Origin: Streptomyces sp. NBC_00554
Lineage (GTDB): Bacteria > Actinomycetota > Actinomycetes > Streptomycetales > Streptomycetaceae
Direction: 5' to 3'
NCBI RefSeq assembly: GCF_041431135.1
Contig: NZ_CP107799.1
Coordinates: 372,001 to 436,000 of the forward strand
Length of the DNA: 64,000 nt
This document shows, in pieces, positions 1-8,624 of this stretch. The first letter of the stretch is position 1. Each line of letters begins with the position of its first letter. A program made the translations under genes and the position numbers. Below the pieces are notes generated by a model. It made no database searches, was not told where the DNA came from, and saw nothing but the letters and a program-made list of their open reading frames with translations.

Positions 1-586
1 ACTCGTCCTTGAGGCGGGTCAGGTCGGCCGGCCACTGGCGGTCCCACTCCCCGAAGTGCGGTCCCATGGAGGCGTGGACGCCTCGGATGCCGGTGTCCCG
101 GAGGGCCTCGATCGCCGCGTCGGAGTGCTCCCGGGTACGGGAGTTGTGGGAGAAGTCGAGCATGGTGGTGATGCCGCTGTCGATCGCGGTCAGCGCCGCC
201 AGCTTGGTGCCGATGTACATGTCCTGCGGCCGGTAGACCGTGGCGTAGCCGGCCAGGGTGGCCATCACATAGCCGCCGAAGTCGTCGACGTCGGGCATGA
301 TCCGGCGGAGCTGGGCCTCCCAGGCGTGCCGGTGGGTGTCGACGAGGCCGGGGGCCAGAATGGTGCCGGAGGCGTCGACGACCACCGCGCCGTCCGCGGT
401 CAGGTTCGGTCCGATCGCGGCGATGGCGTCGCCCTCGACGAGCAGGTCGCTGTTGTGCAGGATGCCCAGTTCCGGGTCCATCGTGACGATGGTGGCGCCG
501 GTGAACAGGATGCGCCGACGCGGATCGTCGGACTGGCGTCGCAGTTGCTCGAGAAGGCTGGCGCTGTTGGTGTCGTCGGTGTTCAT
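1..586 (-). CDS. Amidohydrolase (TRZ/ATZ-type), 5' part only
   Basis: The first 195 residues of a metal-dependent amidohydrolase run off the left edge of the window. An N-terminal beta segment (residues 25-80) leads into DTHRHAW with His85 and His87, the metal-binding HxH of the amidohydrolase superfamily. The spacing fits the chlorohydrolase/cytosine-deaminase group that removes amino or chloro groups from ring compounds. The ATG at 586 is the only start giving a complete N-terminal sandwich. Substrate cannot be read from this part. The frame is minus strand; plus-strand reading frames over it have no family features. Confidence 0.85.
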   Translation of the reverse strand, partial: MNTDDTNSASLLEQLRRQSDDPRRRILFTGATIVTMDPELGILHNSDLLVEGDAIAAIGPNLTADGAVVVDASGTILAPGLVDTHRHAWEAQLRRIMPDVDDFGGYVMATLAGYATVYRPQDMYIGTKLAALTAIDSGITTMLDFSHNSRTREHSDAAIEALRDTGIRGVHASMGPHFGEWDRQWPADLTRLKDE

Positions 587-853
587 GGCAGGCCCCTTTC
601 GGGAGGCGCTGAGTCGGAGCCGAGCGGCTTCTGACCCAAGACTCGATCGGTGCCCGAGCGGGAACCAGGTCGCCGTTTCCCTAGGTGCGGCACACCCAGG
701 ACAGCCCGCGTTCCCTACGCAGCAACGGGCCGACGCCGTGACGACGCCCCGCGAAGGGTGAGTCGAGCACGGTGATCTCGGCCGCGAGGGGGTTCAGTCG
801 AAGATCGCCCCCGGAAAATCGCTCCGCGGTGCGCCGGACGGCGAGAGACACTC

Positions 854-1480
854 ATGCCCATGGATGACACAAGACGCTTCAGTCGGGCGGCAGTTCAATG
901 GGCGGCCGGAAGTGCCCATGCCGCCTCCGCGGCGCAGGAGTTGGCCGTCGGCCTGGGCATGGTCGTACTCGTCGAAGGCGTCAGCGACCAAGCCGCCCTC
1001 GAAGCGCTGGCTGCGCGCCGCGGCCGGGATCTCGATGCGGAGGGGATCGCGATCGTGCCGTTGGGGGGTGCGACGAGCATCGGACGGTTTCTGAAGCTCT
1101 TCGGTCCGCAGGGCCTCGGACTGCGGCTGGCGGGCCTGTGCGATGTCGGCGAGGAGCCCTATTTCCGGCGCAGCGTGGAGCAGGCGGGGCTCACGTTCAG
1201 CGCCTTCTACGTCTGTGAAGCGGACCTCGAGGACGAGCTGATCCGTGCGCTCGGCGCCGACTCGGTGCAGCAGGTCGTCGAGGAGCAGGGCGAGCTGCGC
1301 TCGTTCCGTACCTTCCAGAAGCAGCCCGCCCAGCGCGAGCGCACCGTGGAGCAGCAGCTCCGGCGCTTCCTGGGTACACACAGCGGCAGGAAGGCGCAGT
1401 ACGCACGCGCGCTCGTGGAGCACCTCGACCCGGCCCGCGTGCCACGGCCCCTGGAGCTCCTGCTCGCGGATGCCACCTGA
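854..1480 (+). CDS. Stand-alone TOPRIM-domain protein (OLD-nuclease-like)
   Basis: A 208-residue protein built around a TOPRIM fold. VLVEGVSDQAALEAL (Glu41, Asp45) is the first acidic TOPRIM motif, GGATSIGRF (71-79) follows, and LAGLCDVGEE (Asp97) stands where the second acidic motif is expected. This is the arrangement of the C-terminal half of OLD-family nucleases, but there is no N-terminal ABC-type ATPase, and no helicase gene is adjacent. OLD TOPRIM domains cut DNA with divalent metal; whether a solo version does so is unknown. An ATG six bases downstream is an equally usable start. A strong hairpin follows the stop. Confidence 0.75.
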   Translation: MPMDDTRRFSRAAVQWAAGSAHAASAAQELAVGLGMVVLVEGVSDQAALEALAARRGRDLDAEGIAIVPLGGATSIGRFLKLFGPQGLGLRLAGLCDVGEEPYFRRSVEQAGLTFSAFYVCEADLEDELIRALGADSVQQVVEEQGELRSFRTFQKQPAQRERTVEQQLRRFLGTHSGRKAQYARALVEHLDPARVPRPLELLLADAT

Positions 1481-1490
1481 AGTCTCCGAG

Positions 1491-1518
1491 GATGCCCCGG
1501 CCTTCAGGCCGGGGCATC
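1491..1518. terminator. Bidirectional hairpin terminator
   Basis: A perfect 12-bp stem (GATGCCCCGGCC, 1491-1502, and its complement at 1507-1518) closes a TTCA loop. It lies between the convergent ends of the TOPRIM gene and the serine hydrolase gene, so it can end transcription from both sides. Confidence 0.8.
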
Positions 1519-1526
1519 CTTCGCTC

Positions 1527-2768
1527 CTACCAGCTCCCGCACATCGCTTGCTGATAGAGGGTCGACAGCGCGTCGTCGATGGGGTGGTGCTGCGGGGTCC
1601 CCGAAGCGTCCAGCTTGTTCCACCTCGCGAGGTTCATCGCGAGGGACACCTGCCGCTCGCCGTCGGACCGGGTCCAGGACATCGTCAGGGCGCCCCATAC
1701 CGTGCCGTCGTGGCCCCAGAAGGTGCCACACCCCGGGATCGTGACCTTCTGCAGACCGAGGCCGTAGTCGATCTGCTGCCCTTCGAGGCTGATGACCGGG
1801 ACCGTGCGCTGCATCTGCGCCAGCGATGACTTGTTGACGATCTCGCCGGAGAGCAGCCGGTCGTAGAAGCGGTTGAGATCTTCCGTGGTCGAGACGAGAC
1901 CGGCCCCTGTCATCGCCCAGGACATGTTGTAGACGCTGTAGTCGCGCGGCGGATCGATCAAGCCGTACAGCGCCTCGTACATCCGCGAGTGCGGCCCGTT
2001 GATACGCGGCCCGGACGGGAACTCGGTGTGCTGGAGTCCTGCGCGCTCAATGACATTCCGGGTGATGTAGTTCTCTGCCGTCGTGCCGGTCACCCGCTCC
2101 AGGAGTTCGCCGAGAAGCAGGTAATTGGTGTTGGAGTACACCCCTGGAGTGCTTCCCGGCTCGCCGACGGCAGGCGCCGTCAGCCCCATCTCGATCAGCT
2201 CAGCCGGGCGGAACTGCCTGAACCGGTTGTCGTCCAGGCTCTTGGGGGACAAGTCCGGCAGAGAGGGCCACTCCTTGAACGACGGGAACGCATAGGGGAG
2301 GTACTCGGCGATGCCGCTGGTGTGGTTGAGCAGCATCCGAACCGTGATCTTCTTGCCGCGCTCCCCCGGGACCAACCGCGGCAGGTAGCCGCCGATCGGC
2401 GCGTCGAGCTGGATCCGGCCCTTCTCGACCTGCTGCAGGACCGCGGCGGCGGTGAAGGTCTTGGTGATGCTGCCGACACGCTGCCGCATGTCGGGCGTGA
2501 TGGGGCGGCCGGTCTTCACATCGGCGACCCCGGAAGCGCCGCGCCACACCTGGCCGGCGTCGCGCACCTCGGCGTACACGCCCGGCATCCCCGCACGGTG
2601 GACGCCGTCCAGCGCGGACTTCAGCTCCGCAGGATCCAAGCCGGCCGATGCGCTCGTACTGGCGGCCGGTACAGCGTCTGTCGCGTTGGGCGCCGGAACT
2701 CCCGTCGCCATGCCCGCACTCACACTCAGAGCGGCCACGCTTCCACACACGACCAGTCGGATCTTCAT
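1527..2768 (-). CDS. Secreted serine hydrolase, class C beta-lactamase/DD-peptidase fold
   Basis: A 413-residue exported protein with a signal peptide (first ~26 residues) and a penicillin-binding fold. The catalytic SxxK is Ser100-Ile-Thr-Lys103 (GSITKTF), the second motif is YSN (211-213), and a C-terminal GHDGT matches the HxG/KTG position. This set is typical of the beta-lactamase-related (PF00144) family of D-alanyl-D-alanine carboxypeptidases and esterases. The ATG at 2768 follows a GAGAGGA ribosome-binding site. It probably acts outside the cytoplasm on peptidoglycan peptides or esters; exact substrate is unknown. Confidence 0.88.
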   Translation of the reverse strand: MKIRLVVCGSVAALSVSAGMATGVPAPNATDAVPAASTSASAGLDPAELKSALDGVHRAGMPGVYAEVRDAGQVWRGASGVADVKTGRPITPDMRQRVGSITKTFTAAAVLQQVEKGRIQLDAPIGGYLPRLVPGERGKKITVRMLLNHTSGIAEYLPYAFPSFKEWPSLPDLSPKSLDDNRFRQFRPAELIEMGLTAPAVGEPGSTPGVYSNTNYLLLGELLERVTGTTAENYITRNVIERAGLQHTEFPSGPRINGPHSRMYEALYGLIDPPRDYSVYNMSWAMTGAGLVSTTEDLNRFYDRLLSGEIVNKSSLAQMQRTVPVISLEGQQIDYGLGLQKVTIPGCGTFWGHDGTVWGALTMSWTRSDGERQVSLAMNLARWNKLDASGTPQHHPIDDALSTLYQQAMCGSW

Positions 2769-2783
2769 GACAGCGTCCTCTCA

Positions 2784-2795
2784 TGATCATGATCA
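2784..2795. promoter_or_regulatory. Palindrome upstream of the serine hydrolase gene
   Basis: TGATCATGATCA is a perfect 12-bp palindrome, and overlaps a second one (TCATGATCATGA, 2781-2792). It lies 16 bases upstream of the start codon, so a bound protein would block expression. No regulator gene is next to it, so the binding factor is unknown. Confidence 0.35.
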
Positions 2796-2840
2796 ATGAG
2801 TGCGACGGGGACACTCCCCGTGCTCTTCGACATCGACGGT

Positions 2841-3737
2841 TCACTCGGCCAGGGCGCGGCGCAGGGCGGCGCCCAGTTCGGCCATCTGCCGCTGCGAGAC
2901 CTCGGCGGACACGATCGCCTGCGAACCGTGGAACGTACCCGGCCACTGGTGCAGTTCGACCGGCACGCCCGCCTGGAGCAGGCGCAGCGCGTACGTGATG
3001 TCCTCGTCCCGGTTCGGACAGAACTCCGCGCTGGCGATGTAGGCGGGTGGCAGGCCGGACAGGTCGGCGGCCCGTGCCGGGGCGGCGTACGCCGTGGCGG
3101 GTGTGGAGCCCAGGTAGTGCCGCCAGGTCGCGGCGATCTTGTCGCGATTCATCCAGGGCGTGTCGGTGAAGTTGCGCGCCGACCACGTCTCCTGCCGGTC
3201 GTCGAGCTCGGGCTGGTTGAGCAACTGGAAGCGGATCGGCGGCCCTTGCTCATCACGCGCCCGCAACGCCACCGCGGCCGCGATGCCGGCGCCGGCACTG
3301 TGACCGCCCACCGCGATCCGCCCCCGGTCGACGCCGAGCTCGGCCGCGTACTCGGCTGTCCAGAGCAGCGCCGCGTAGGCGTCGTCGAAGGCGGCAGGGA
3401 ACCGGTGCTCGGGGGCCAGCCGGTAGCCCACCGAGACCACCACTGCGCCGGAGACGTCCGCGACCCGGGTGGCCCACGGATGCTCGGTGTCCAGGTCACC
3501 CATGACGAATCCGCCGCCGTGCAGCCAGACGATGGCGCCCTGTGCCCGGTGCGGGCGATAGATCCGCACCGGCACGTCCGGATCGGCGCGCACCGTGCGG
3601 TCCTCGATCTCCATTCCGGCGGTGTCCGGTGGCGGCACCGCGGCGGCCAGACCGGCGAAACTCTTGCGGTCGGTGGCCGGGTCGGTCAGATCGGCGCGGG
3701 GGAACAACGGTATGAATGCTTCGAGTTCGGGATCCAT
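2841..3737 (-). CDS. Alpha/beta hydrolase of the hormone-sensitive-lipase (HSL) family
   Basis: A cytoplasmic esterase of 298 residues. The oxyanion-hole motif HGGGF is at 73-77, and the nucleophile elbow is GHSAG with Ser147 (most relatives have GDSAG). His270 sits in TFHGS. The usual acid motif DPLRDE is replaced by CPNRDED (240-246), so the classical Asp is a Cys and Asp244 or Asp246 must serve if the triad is complete. The start at 3737 has GTGAGG nine bases upstream; 3746 is the alternative, but leaves no room for that site. It is divergent from the PucR-type regulator, its likely controller. Confidence 0.88.
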   Translation of the reverse strand: MDPELEAFIPLFPRADLTDPATDRKSFAGLAAAVPPPDTAGMEIEDRTVRADPDVPVRIYRPHRAQGAIVWLHGGGFVMGDLDTEHPWATRVADVSGAVVVSVGYRLAPEHRFPAAFDDAYAALLWTAEYAAELGVDRGRIAVGGHSAGAGIAAAVALRARDEQGPPIRFQLLNQPELDDRQETWSARNFTDTPWMNRDKIAATWRHYLGSTPATAYAAPARAADLSGLPPAYIASAEFCPNRDEDITYALRLLQAGVPVELHQWPGTFHGSQAIVSAEVSQRQMAELGAALRRALAE

Positions 3738-3854
3738 GTCGGCCATCCTCACGGTCGCCGCCCCCGAGTTCATCCGCCGTCCGTCGGTCAACTCCCCCGG
3801 ATCGCGCAGCGTTTGGCGCCTCTCCTTCTGCCGGGGAGGCCCTATCCTCCAGCC

Positions 3855-4889
3855 ATGGAGGCACTGGCCGTACGGCTGTCGCACCTGGACTCCCAAGCTG
3901 AAGGCGCGATCCGGGTCGTCATGTTCTACGACACGCTGATGCGTCGGCGAGTGGATCTCCCGGCGCTCGCCCGGGCCTCGGCGGTTCTCGCCGAGTGCGT
4001 GACCGGGATTCGGCTGCACAGCACGGGGCGGGCGATCCGCGTCTCGTCCGACGGCAGGGAAGCGTCGACTCCGCCGTCACCCGCGTCCACCACGGCGTCG
4101 ATCACCCTCGACGAGGAGGAGATCGGCACCGTGTGGCTGGAACGCTCCAGCACGCCCGGCTCGCTCGACGAACTGATGCTGGACCGGCTCGCCCTGGCCG
4201 CCGCGGCGGTCGTCGAGCGGTACGGCCCGGCCCGCACCACCATGGCCGACCCCGCCCTCGTCGAACTGGTCATCAGCTCCGACAGCGACGAGGCGGCGAG
4301 AGCCCGGGCGCTACGGCTCCTGGGTTTCGCCGCCGACCTGCCGGTCCGCGTCATCGCCTTACGGTCGCAGCTTCCGCTCGACAAGATCGGCTGCCTGGTG
4401 TGCCCGGGCCGCCCGGTGAAGGCGGCACCGCTCGCCGACGTGGGAGTCATCCTGGCCACCAGGGAGGACCTGGCCAGGTTTCCGGCAGGCGTACGCGCGG
4501 GCATCGGAGCCGCCGAGAGCCCCGACCGGTCCTGGCGGGAAGCGCGCACCGCCCTCCGCTTCACCACCCCACGCGAACCCGTCATCCGCTACGCCGACCT
4601 GGGCGCGCTGGCGCTCCTCGCCGAGATACCCCAGGACACCGCGCGGGAAAATGCCGACGTGGCCGCGATCGTTCGCCTGGCTGACAACCCAGAAGATCTG
4701 GAGACTCTCGACGCCTACTGTGCAACCGGCTCCCTGCGCCGGGCCGCTGACCTTCTCCACCTGCACCACAGCAGCGTCTCCCGCCGACTCGAGCAGATCG
4801 GCAAGACCCTGGGTTTCGAACTGACCCAGCCCACCGGACTGGTACGCGCCGGGCTCGCACTCACCGCCTGGCGGCTGCTCGACGACTGA
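3855..4889 (+). CDS. PucR/CdaR-type helix-turn-helix regulator
   Basis: A 344-residue regulator whose C-terminal ~50 residues (SLRRAADLLHLHHSSVSRRL region) match the HTH_30 DNA-binding domain of PucR/CdaR proteins. The long N-terminal part should be the sensor and dimerisation region. Codon 169 (4359-4361) is TTA, rare in Streptomyces and read by the bldA tRNA, so translation may wait for development. The frame is open far upstream of 3855, but there it runs antisense to the esterase. The esterase is divergent across ~115 bp, suggesting it is the target. Confidence 0.82.
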   Translation: MEALAVRLSHLDSQAEGAIRVVMFYDTLMRRRVDLPALARASAVLAECVTGIRLHSTGRAIRVSSDGREASTPPSPASTTASITLDEEEIGTVWLERSSTPGSLDELMLDRLALAAAAVVERYGPARTTMADPALVELVISSDSDEAARARALRLLGFAADLPVRVIALRSQLPLDKIGCLVCPGRPVKAAPLADVGVILATREDLARFPAGVRAGIGAAESPDRSWREARTALRFTTPREPVIRYADLGALALLAEIPQDTARENADVAAIVRLADNPEDLETLDAYCATGSLRRAADLLHLHHSSVSRRLEQIGKTLGFELTQPTGLVRAGLALTAWRLLDD

Positions 4890-4904
4890 GGGCGTGCCGT
4901 GGGT

Positions 4905-5384
4905 TCATCCCTTCGCCAGGCGCTGCAGGAGGGCCCGGGGGCGGTACGGGATGACCTCGGCCAGCGAGATGGCAGTGCTGGTCCGGTCGACTCCGTCGAT
5001 GGCGAGGATCGCCTTGGTGATGCGGTGCAGGTCCGTGGTGTCCTTGGCGACGACGTGCGCGAGGAGGTCGGCGTCGCCGGTGGTGTAGTGGACCTCGATG
5101 ACTTCGGGGAGGGCGAGCAGTCCCTCATGGACGCTCTCGGGCTCGGCCTGACTCATCGTGAGCGACATGAACGCCACCAGGCCGTACCCGAGGGTGGCGG
5201 GATCGACGCGCCGGCTGAAGGGCTTCAGCACTCCGTCGGCGGCCATCCTCCGCAGCCTGGCGTGAACGGTGTTCCGGGCCACACCCAGGGTCTGAGCCAG
5301 AGCGAGAATCGTGGCGTCCGGGTCGTCGTCCAGGGCCAGAGCGATCCGGGCATCCAAGGGGTCCATCAGCGTCATGGTGCGCAT
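4905..5384 (-). CDS. Lrp/AsnC-family transcriptional regulator
   Basis: A 159-residue protein with the standard two parts: an N-terminal winged helix (LDARIALALDDD... VARNTVHARLRRM, residues 8-50) and a C-terminal RAM ligand-binding domain (GLVAFMSLTM to the end). Lrp proteins bind amino acids or related small molecules and usually form octamers. Starts at 5375 and 5366 are possible; 5384 keeps the whole first helix. It is divergent from the MFS gene at 5514, with 129 bp between them, and probably controls that exporter. Confidence 0.9.
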   Translation of the reverse strand: MRTMTLMDPLDARIALALDDDPDATILALAQTLGVARNTVHARLRRMAADGVLKPFSRRVDPATLGYGLVAFMSLTMSQAEPESVHEGLLALPEVIEVHYTTGDADLLAHVVAKDTTDLHRITKAILAIDGVDRTSTAISLAEVIPYRPRALLQRLAKG

Positions 5385-5513
5385 TCTGCCACCTGAGAGA
5401 CCTGATGCTGAGCATCTGTCGCACTCCATAGGGTCTGTATTGCGCGGATGCCCCGGCGTGAGGTCAAGGTGGCGGGACGTTCCGCACCCCCGCCCTGATG
5501 AAGGACCGCCGCC

Positions 5514-6785
5514 ATGGCCTCGACGACGCATCCCACCGGCACCGGCAGTTCCTGGATCGTCGTCGTGTGCGCCGGGGTTGCTGCCGGGCTGCAGGTGTGG
5601 AAGCTGCCGCCCGCGCTCCCGTACCTGCGGCACGACCTGTCACTGACCCTCGTCCAGGCCGGGACCCTGCTGGGGATCGTCCAGCTGGCCGGGATGCTCG
5701 GCGGACTCGCCATCTCGCTCCTGGCCGAACTGATCGGCGAGCGACGCTGCCTGAGCATCGGGCTGGTTCTGTTGTGCCTCGGGTCTGCCGGCGGCGGCTT
5801 CGCCTGGTCGGCGGCTCCGCTGCTGGCCTCCCGGGCGGTCGAGGGCGCCGGTTTCATCCTGGTGGCGGTGACCGGCCCGGGGCTGATCCGCCGGAGCACC
5901 CCACCCGGCCGCTTCACCACAGCCATGGGCTTCTGGGGCGCCTACCAGGGCATCTCCACCTTCGCCGGGCTCATCACCGGCGCACTGGTCCTGCAGGTGG
6001 TGCCATGGCGGGTGTGGTGGTGGGCCATGGCCCTGCTCGCACTGGCGCCGCTGCCCTGCGTCCTGGCCCGCGTTCCCCACGACGGCGCACGAGGTGCCCG
6101 TGCCGCGTCGGCCGCCCTCGCCCGCATCGGCCGCACTGTCCGAGCCCCCGCTCCGTGGACGGCCGGGCTCGTCTTCGCCTGCTACACCCTCCAGTGGATG
6201 GCCGTGGTCGGGTTCCTGCCCACCATCTACCGCGACAGCGGGATGACGGGCATCTGGCCAGGCGTCCTGAGTGCCTTGGTCGGTGCGGCGAACGCCATCG
6301 GCTCGATCACCACCGCGGCACTCATGAAACGCGGCCTGCCCGCCCGGGCCCTCCTCATCCCCGCCTTCACCCTCATGGCCACCACATCGCTGCTGGCCTT
6401 CGTCCCCCACTGGCGTGCGGTGCCCGCAGGCACCACCTGGCAGTTCCTGTGCGTCGCGGCCTTCTCACTGATCGGCGGCGCGATACCGGCCGCCTTGCTG
6501 CGCATGATCGGTGAACTGACACCGGCAGGCGGCTCCGCCCCCGCCACCATGGGCCTGATCCAGCAACTCTTCAACACCGGCAGCTTCGTGGGCCCCGCCA
6601 TCGCCGCATGGCTGGCCACCCGTACGGGCGGCTGGCAGTCCACTTGGTGGATGACCTGTGCCTGCGCGGCCGTGGGCATCGCCCTCAGCCTCCGTCTCAG
6701 GCCCCGGGCCACGGCTCCGGTGGTGGACGCGACGACCGCCTTGGCCACATCCACACAGGCTTCCGGGCCCTCACAGCGCCAGTGA
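5514..6785 (+). CDS. MFS transporter, cyanate/nitroimidazole (CynX/NimT)-like
   Basis: A 423-residue inner-membrane protein with about 12 hydrophobic segments and the loop pattern of the major facilitator superfamily. The compact architecture and the GxxxGxxxG-rich helices (LLGIVQLAGMLGGLA) resemble the CynX/NimT group. Substrate is unknown. It is divergent from the Lrp/AsnC regulator, an arrangement common for amino-acid or small-molecule exporters under Lrp-type control. Confidence 0.85.
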   Translation: MASTTHPTGTGSSWIVVVCAGVAAGLQVWKLPPALPYLRHDLSLTLVQAGTLLGIVQLAGMLGGLAISLLAELIGERRCLSIGLVLLCLGSAGGGFAWSAAPLLASRAVEGAGFILVAVTGPGLIRRSTPPGRFTTAMGFWGAYQGISTFAGLITGALVLQVVPWRVWWWAMALLALAPLPCVLARVPHDGARGARAASAALARIGRTVRAPAPWTAGLVFACYTLQWMAVVGFLPTIYRDSGMTGIWPGVLSALVGAANAIGSITTAALMKRGLPARALLIPAFTLMATTSLLAFVPHWRAVPAGTTWQFLCVAAFSLIGGAIPAALLRMIGELTPAGGSAPATMGLIQQLFNTGSFVGPAIAAWLATRTGGWQSTWWMTCACAAVGIALSLRLRPRATAPVVDATTALATSTQASGPSQRQ

Positions 6786-6806
6786 CGGTGTCTCCGCCGC
6801 AGCTTC

Positions 6807-7484
6807 CTACTTATCGTTGTCGTGCTGTCGGCGCACCATCTCGGTGATCCAGATCGGCGCGAACGGAGACGTGCAGCCCGGGGAGGTCGGGTAGTCCTTG
6901 AGCACTTGCAGGCGCTCACCGATGTCCATTGCACGGGTGCGGTGCTCGGCATGCTCGATACCGATCTGAGCCAGGCAGTGGTTCATCGCCCACTGCAGGC
7001 GATCCGGGGCGTCTTTCATCTCCGCCTCGATGACGTCGAGCAGTTCTGCCAGGTCGAGGACCTCGGGCTTCTTGGCCACGCGTTCGGTGGTCAGCGCCCA
7101 GCCGGCGCTCGCGACCACTGGATCCGGATCGGCGGACCAGGTCAGGCGCAGTTCTTCGGAGTGCGGGTTCTTCTTCACCACGTAGTTCACGAGCCAGTCG
7201 TGCACCTTGGGCGTGCGCGTTTCGCGCAGCATGATGTCCAACTCGTCGCGCTCGAAAGCCTTCGGGCGGCAGATCAGCAGCGCCAGCAGTCTCGCCGCGG
7301 TGTCGTCCGTCTCCCAGAGCCGGCACGCAAGTTCCTGCTGCGTCTTCAGCCGCTTCGCGAGCGCGCGCAGTTTGCTGAGGTTCACACCGTGATCGTCACC
7401 GTGTTTCTCGTTCACCTCGCGCGTCTTCGGGTCCTCGAGCCCGGCCAACTCGGCCATCACGTCGGCCACCGTCGTCCCGGCCAC
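6807..7484 (-). CDS. AlkD-like HEAT-repeat protein (DNA alkylation repair family)
   Basis: A 225-residue soluble protein made of helical repeats. Sections such as LACRLWETDDTAARLLALLI and VHDWLVNYVVKKNPHSEELRLTW fit the ALK-repeat proteins (AlkC/AlkD), which hold DNA in a HEAT-repeat groove to remove alkylated bases. I could not confirm the catalytic Asp and Trp of true AlkD, so repair activity is inference. It ends 21 bases from the convergent MFS gene. Confidence 0.68.
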   Translation of the reverse strand: MAGTTVADVMAELAGLEDPKTREVNEKHGDDHGVNLSKLRALAKRLKTQQELACRLWETDDTAARLLALLICRPKAFERDELDIMLRETRTPKVHDWLVNYVVKKNPHSEELRLTWSADPDPVVASAGWALTTERVAKKPEVLDLAELLDVIEAEMKDAPDRLQWAMNHCLAQIGIEHAEHRTRAMDIGERLQVLKDYPTSPGCTSPFAPIWITEMVRRQHDNDK

Positions 7485-7628
7485 GTCAGCCTCCTGTCGA
7501 TCACATACGGCGCTCAGCCTAGCGAGGTACGGGAGCTACAGCCTCAGCGCATCCGCACGCCGGCCGTATCCTCGCCGGGCTCCCCGGTGACACGGTCCGG
7601 AAGATCTAGTCTGGGAGGTGGAGTCTGC

Positions 7629-8504
7629 ATGGTGGGAGATGTCGTGGATGTCGATCTGCGCAAGTTGCGCTACTTCGTGGTTGTGGCCGAGGAGTTGCAC
7701 TTCGGCAGGGCCGCCGAGCGGCTGCACATCACGCAACCGGTGCTGTCCCGGCAGATCCGCGCGCTGGAGCAGGAGCTGCGCGCGCAGTTGTTCAGCAGGA
7801 ACAAGCAGAGCACCGAGTTGACGGCCGCCGGCCGCCAACTGCTGGAGGACGCGCGCCCCCTGCTGGCCGCCTCGCAGGCTCTGCACCGCCGGGTCCAGCA
7901 GGCCGCCCACGGGTCTTCGGCGTTCACGGTCGGCTTCATGCCCGGGATCACCGTGACCGGCGCTGTGCGTGCCTTCTCCGCCAGGCATCCCGAGCTGAGT
8001 GTGCAGGTGGTGCGCACTTCCTGGGGTGACCAGGTCCAAGGGTTGCACGAGGGCGTTCTCGACGTGAGCTTCGTACGGCTGCCCGTCGACCGTCGCGGCC
8101 TGGAGCTGCGCCCGCTCTTCCGGGAGCCCCGTGTCGCCGTACTGCCGGCGGACCACCGGCTGGCGGGCAAGGAGTCCATCGTCATCGCGGATCTGGCGTC
8201 CGAGCGGCTGCTGCAGGACCCCGACGCCGTCCCCGAGTGGCGTGATCTCCCCGAGCGGTCCGGCGGCGAGGAGGCCGGGCCGCGGCCCTCGTTCGCCACC
8301 GTCGAGGAGAAGCTGGAGCACGTCGCGACGTCCGGGGGCGTCCTCGTCCTTCCGCTGTCCACCGCGGCGTATTACACCCACACCGATGTCGCGCATGTGC
8401 CCATCGACGACATCGGCCCCGGCGAGGTCTGCCTCGCCTGGAGCACCGGCCGCCGCTCCCCTCTGCTCCCGGAGTTCGCCGACATCGCCGCTGCCCAGCA
8501 CTGA
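7629..8504 (+). CDS. LysR-family transcriptional regulator
   Basis: A 291-residue LTTR. The N-terminal winged helix is clear (LRKLRYFVVVAEELHFGRAA and LHITQPVLSRQIRALEQELR, residues ~10-60), followed by the two-lobed substrate-binding domain. The ATG at 7629 follows GGGAGG ten bases upstream, which sets the start; the frame is open well upstream but antisense to the AlkD-like gene. A strong terminator ends the unit, so it is not co-transcribed with the epimerase gene behind it, although it may still control that gene. Confidence 0.92.
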   Translation: MVGDVVDVDLRKLRYFVVVAEELHFGRAAERLHITQPVLSRQIRALEQELRAQLFSRNKQSTELTAAGRQLLEDARPLLAASQALHRRVQQAAHGSSAFTVGFMPGITVTGAVRAFSARHPELSVQVVRTSWGDQVQGLHEGVLDVSFVRLPVDRRGLELRPLFREPRVAVLPADHRLAGKESIVIADLASERLLQDPDAVPEWRDLPERSGGEEAGPRPSFATVEEKLEHVATSGGVLVLPLSTAAYYTHTDVAHVPIDDIGPGEVCLAWSTGRRSPLLPEFADIAAAQH

Positions 8505-8566
8505 TGCCCTGAGAGCATCACCGCTGACAGAAGAGGTCTTGGACGCCGGCCGAGGCACGGCCCCAG

Positions 8567-8605
8567 GGTGGAGGAGCGGCGGGATTCCCCCGCCGCTCCT
8601 CCACC
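8567..8605 (+). terminator. Strong hairpin terminator behind the LysR gene
   Basis: GGTGGAGGAGCGGCG (8567-8581) pairs perfectly over 15 bp with 8591-8605 around a nine-base loop. It lies 62 bases behind the LysR stop and 19 bases ahead of the next start codon. So it ends the LysR transcript, or forms a leader hairpin on the downstream one. Confidence 0.8.
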
Positions 8606-8624
8606 CACAAGGACCGTGAGAGCG

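Noticed and set aside
854..1480. Gabija-type or OLD defence system
   Set aside because: No ATPase domain and no UvrD-like helicase lie next to the TOPRIM gene.
2796..4889. A 697-codon plus-strand frame
   Set aside because: The first 353 codons are antisense to the HSL esterase; PucR similarity begins at the ATG at 3855.
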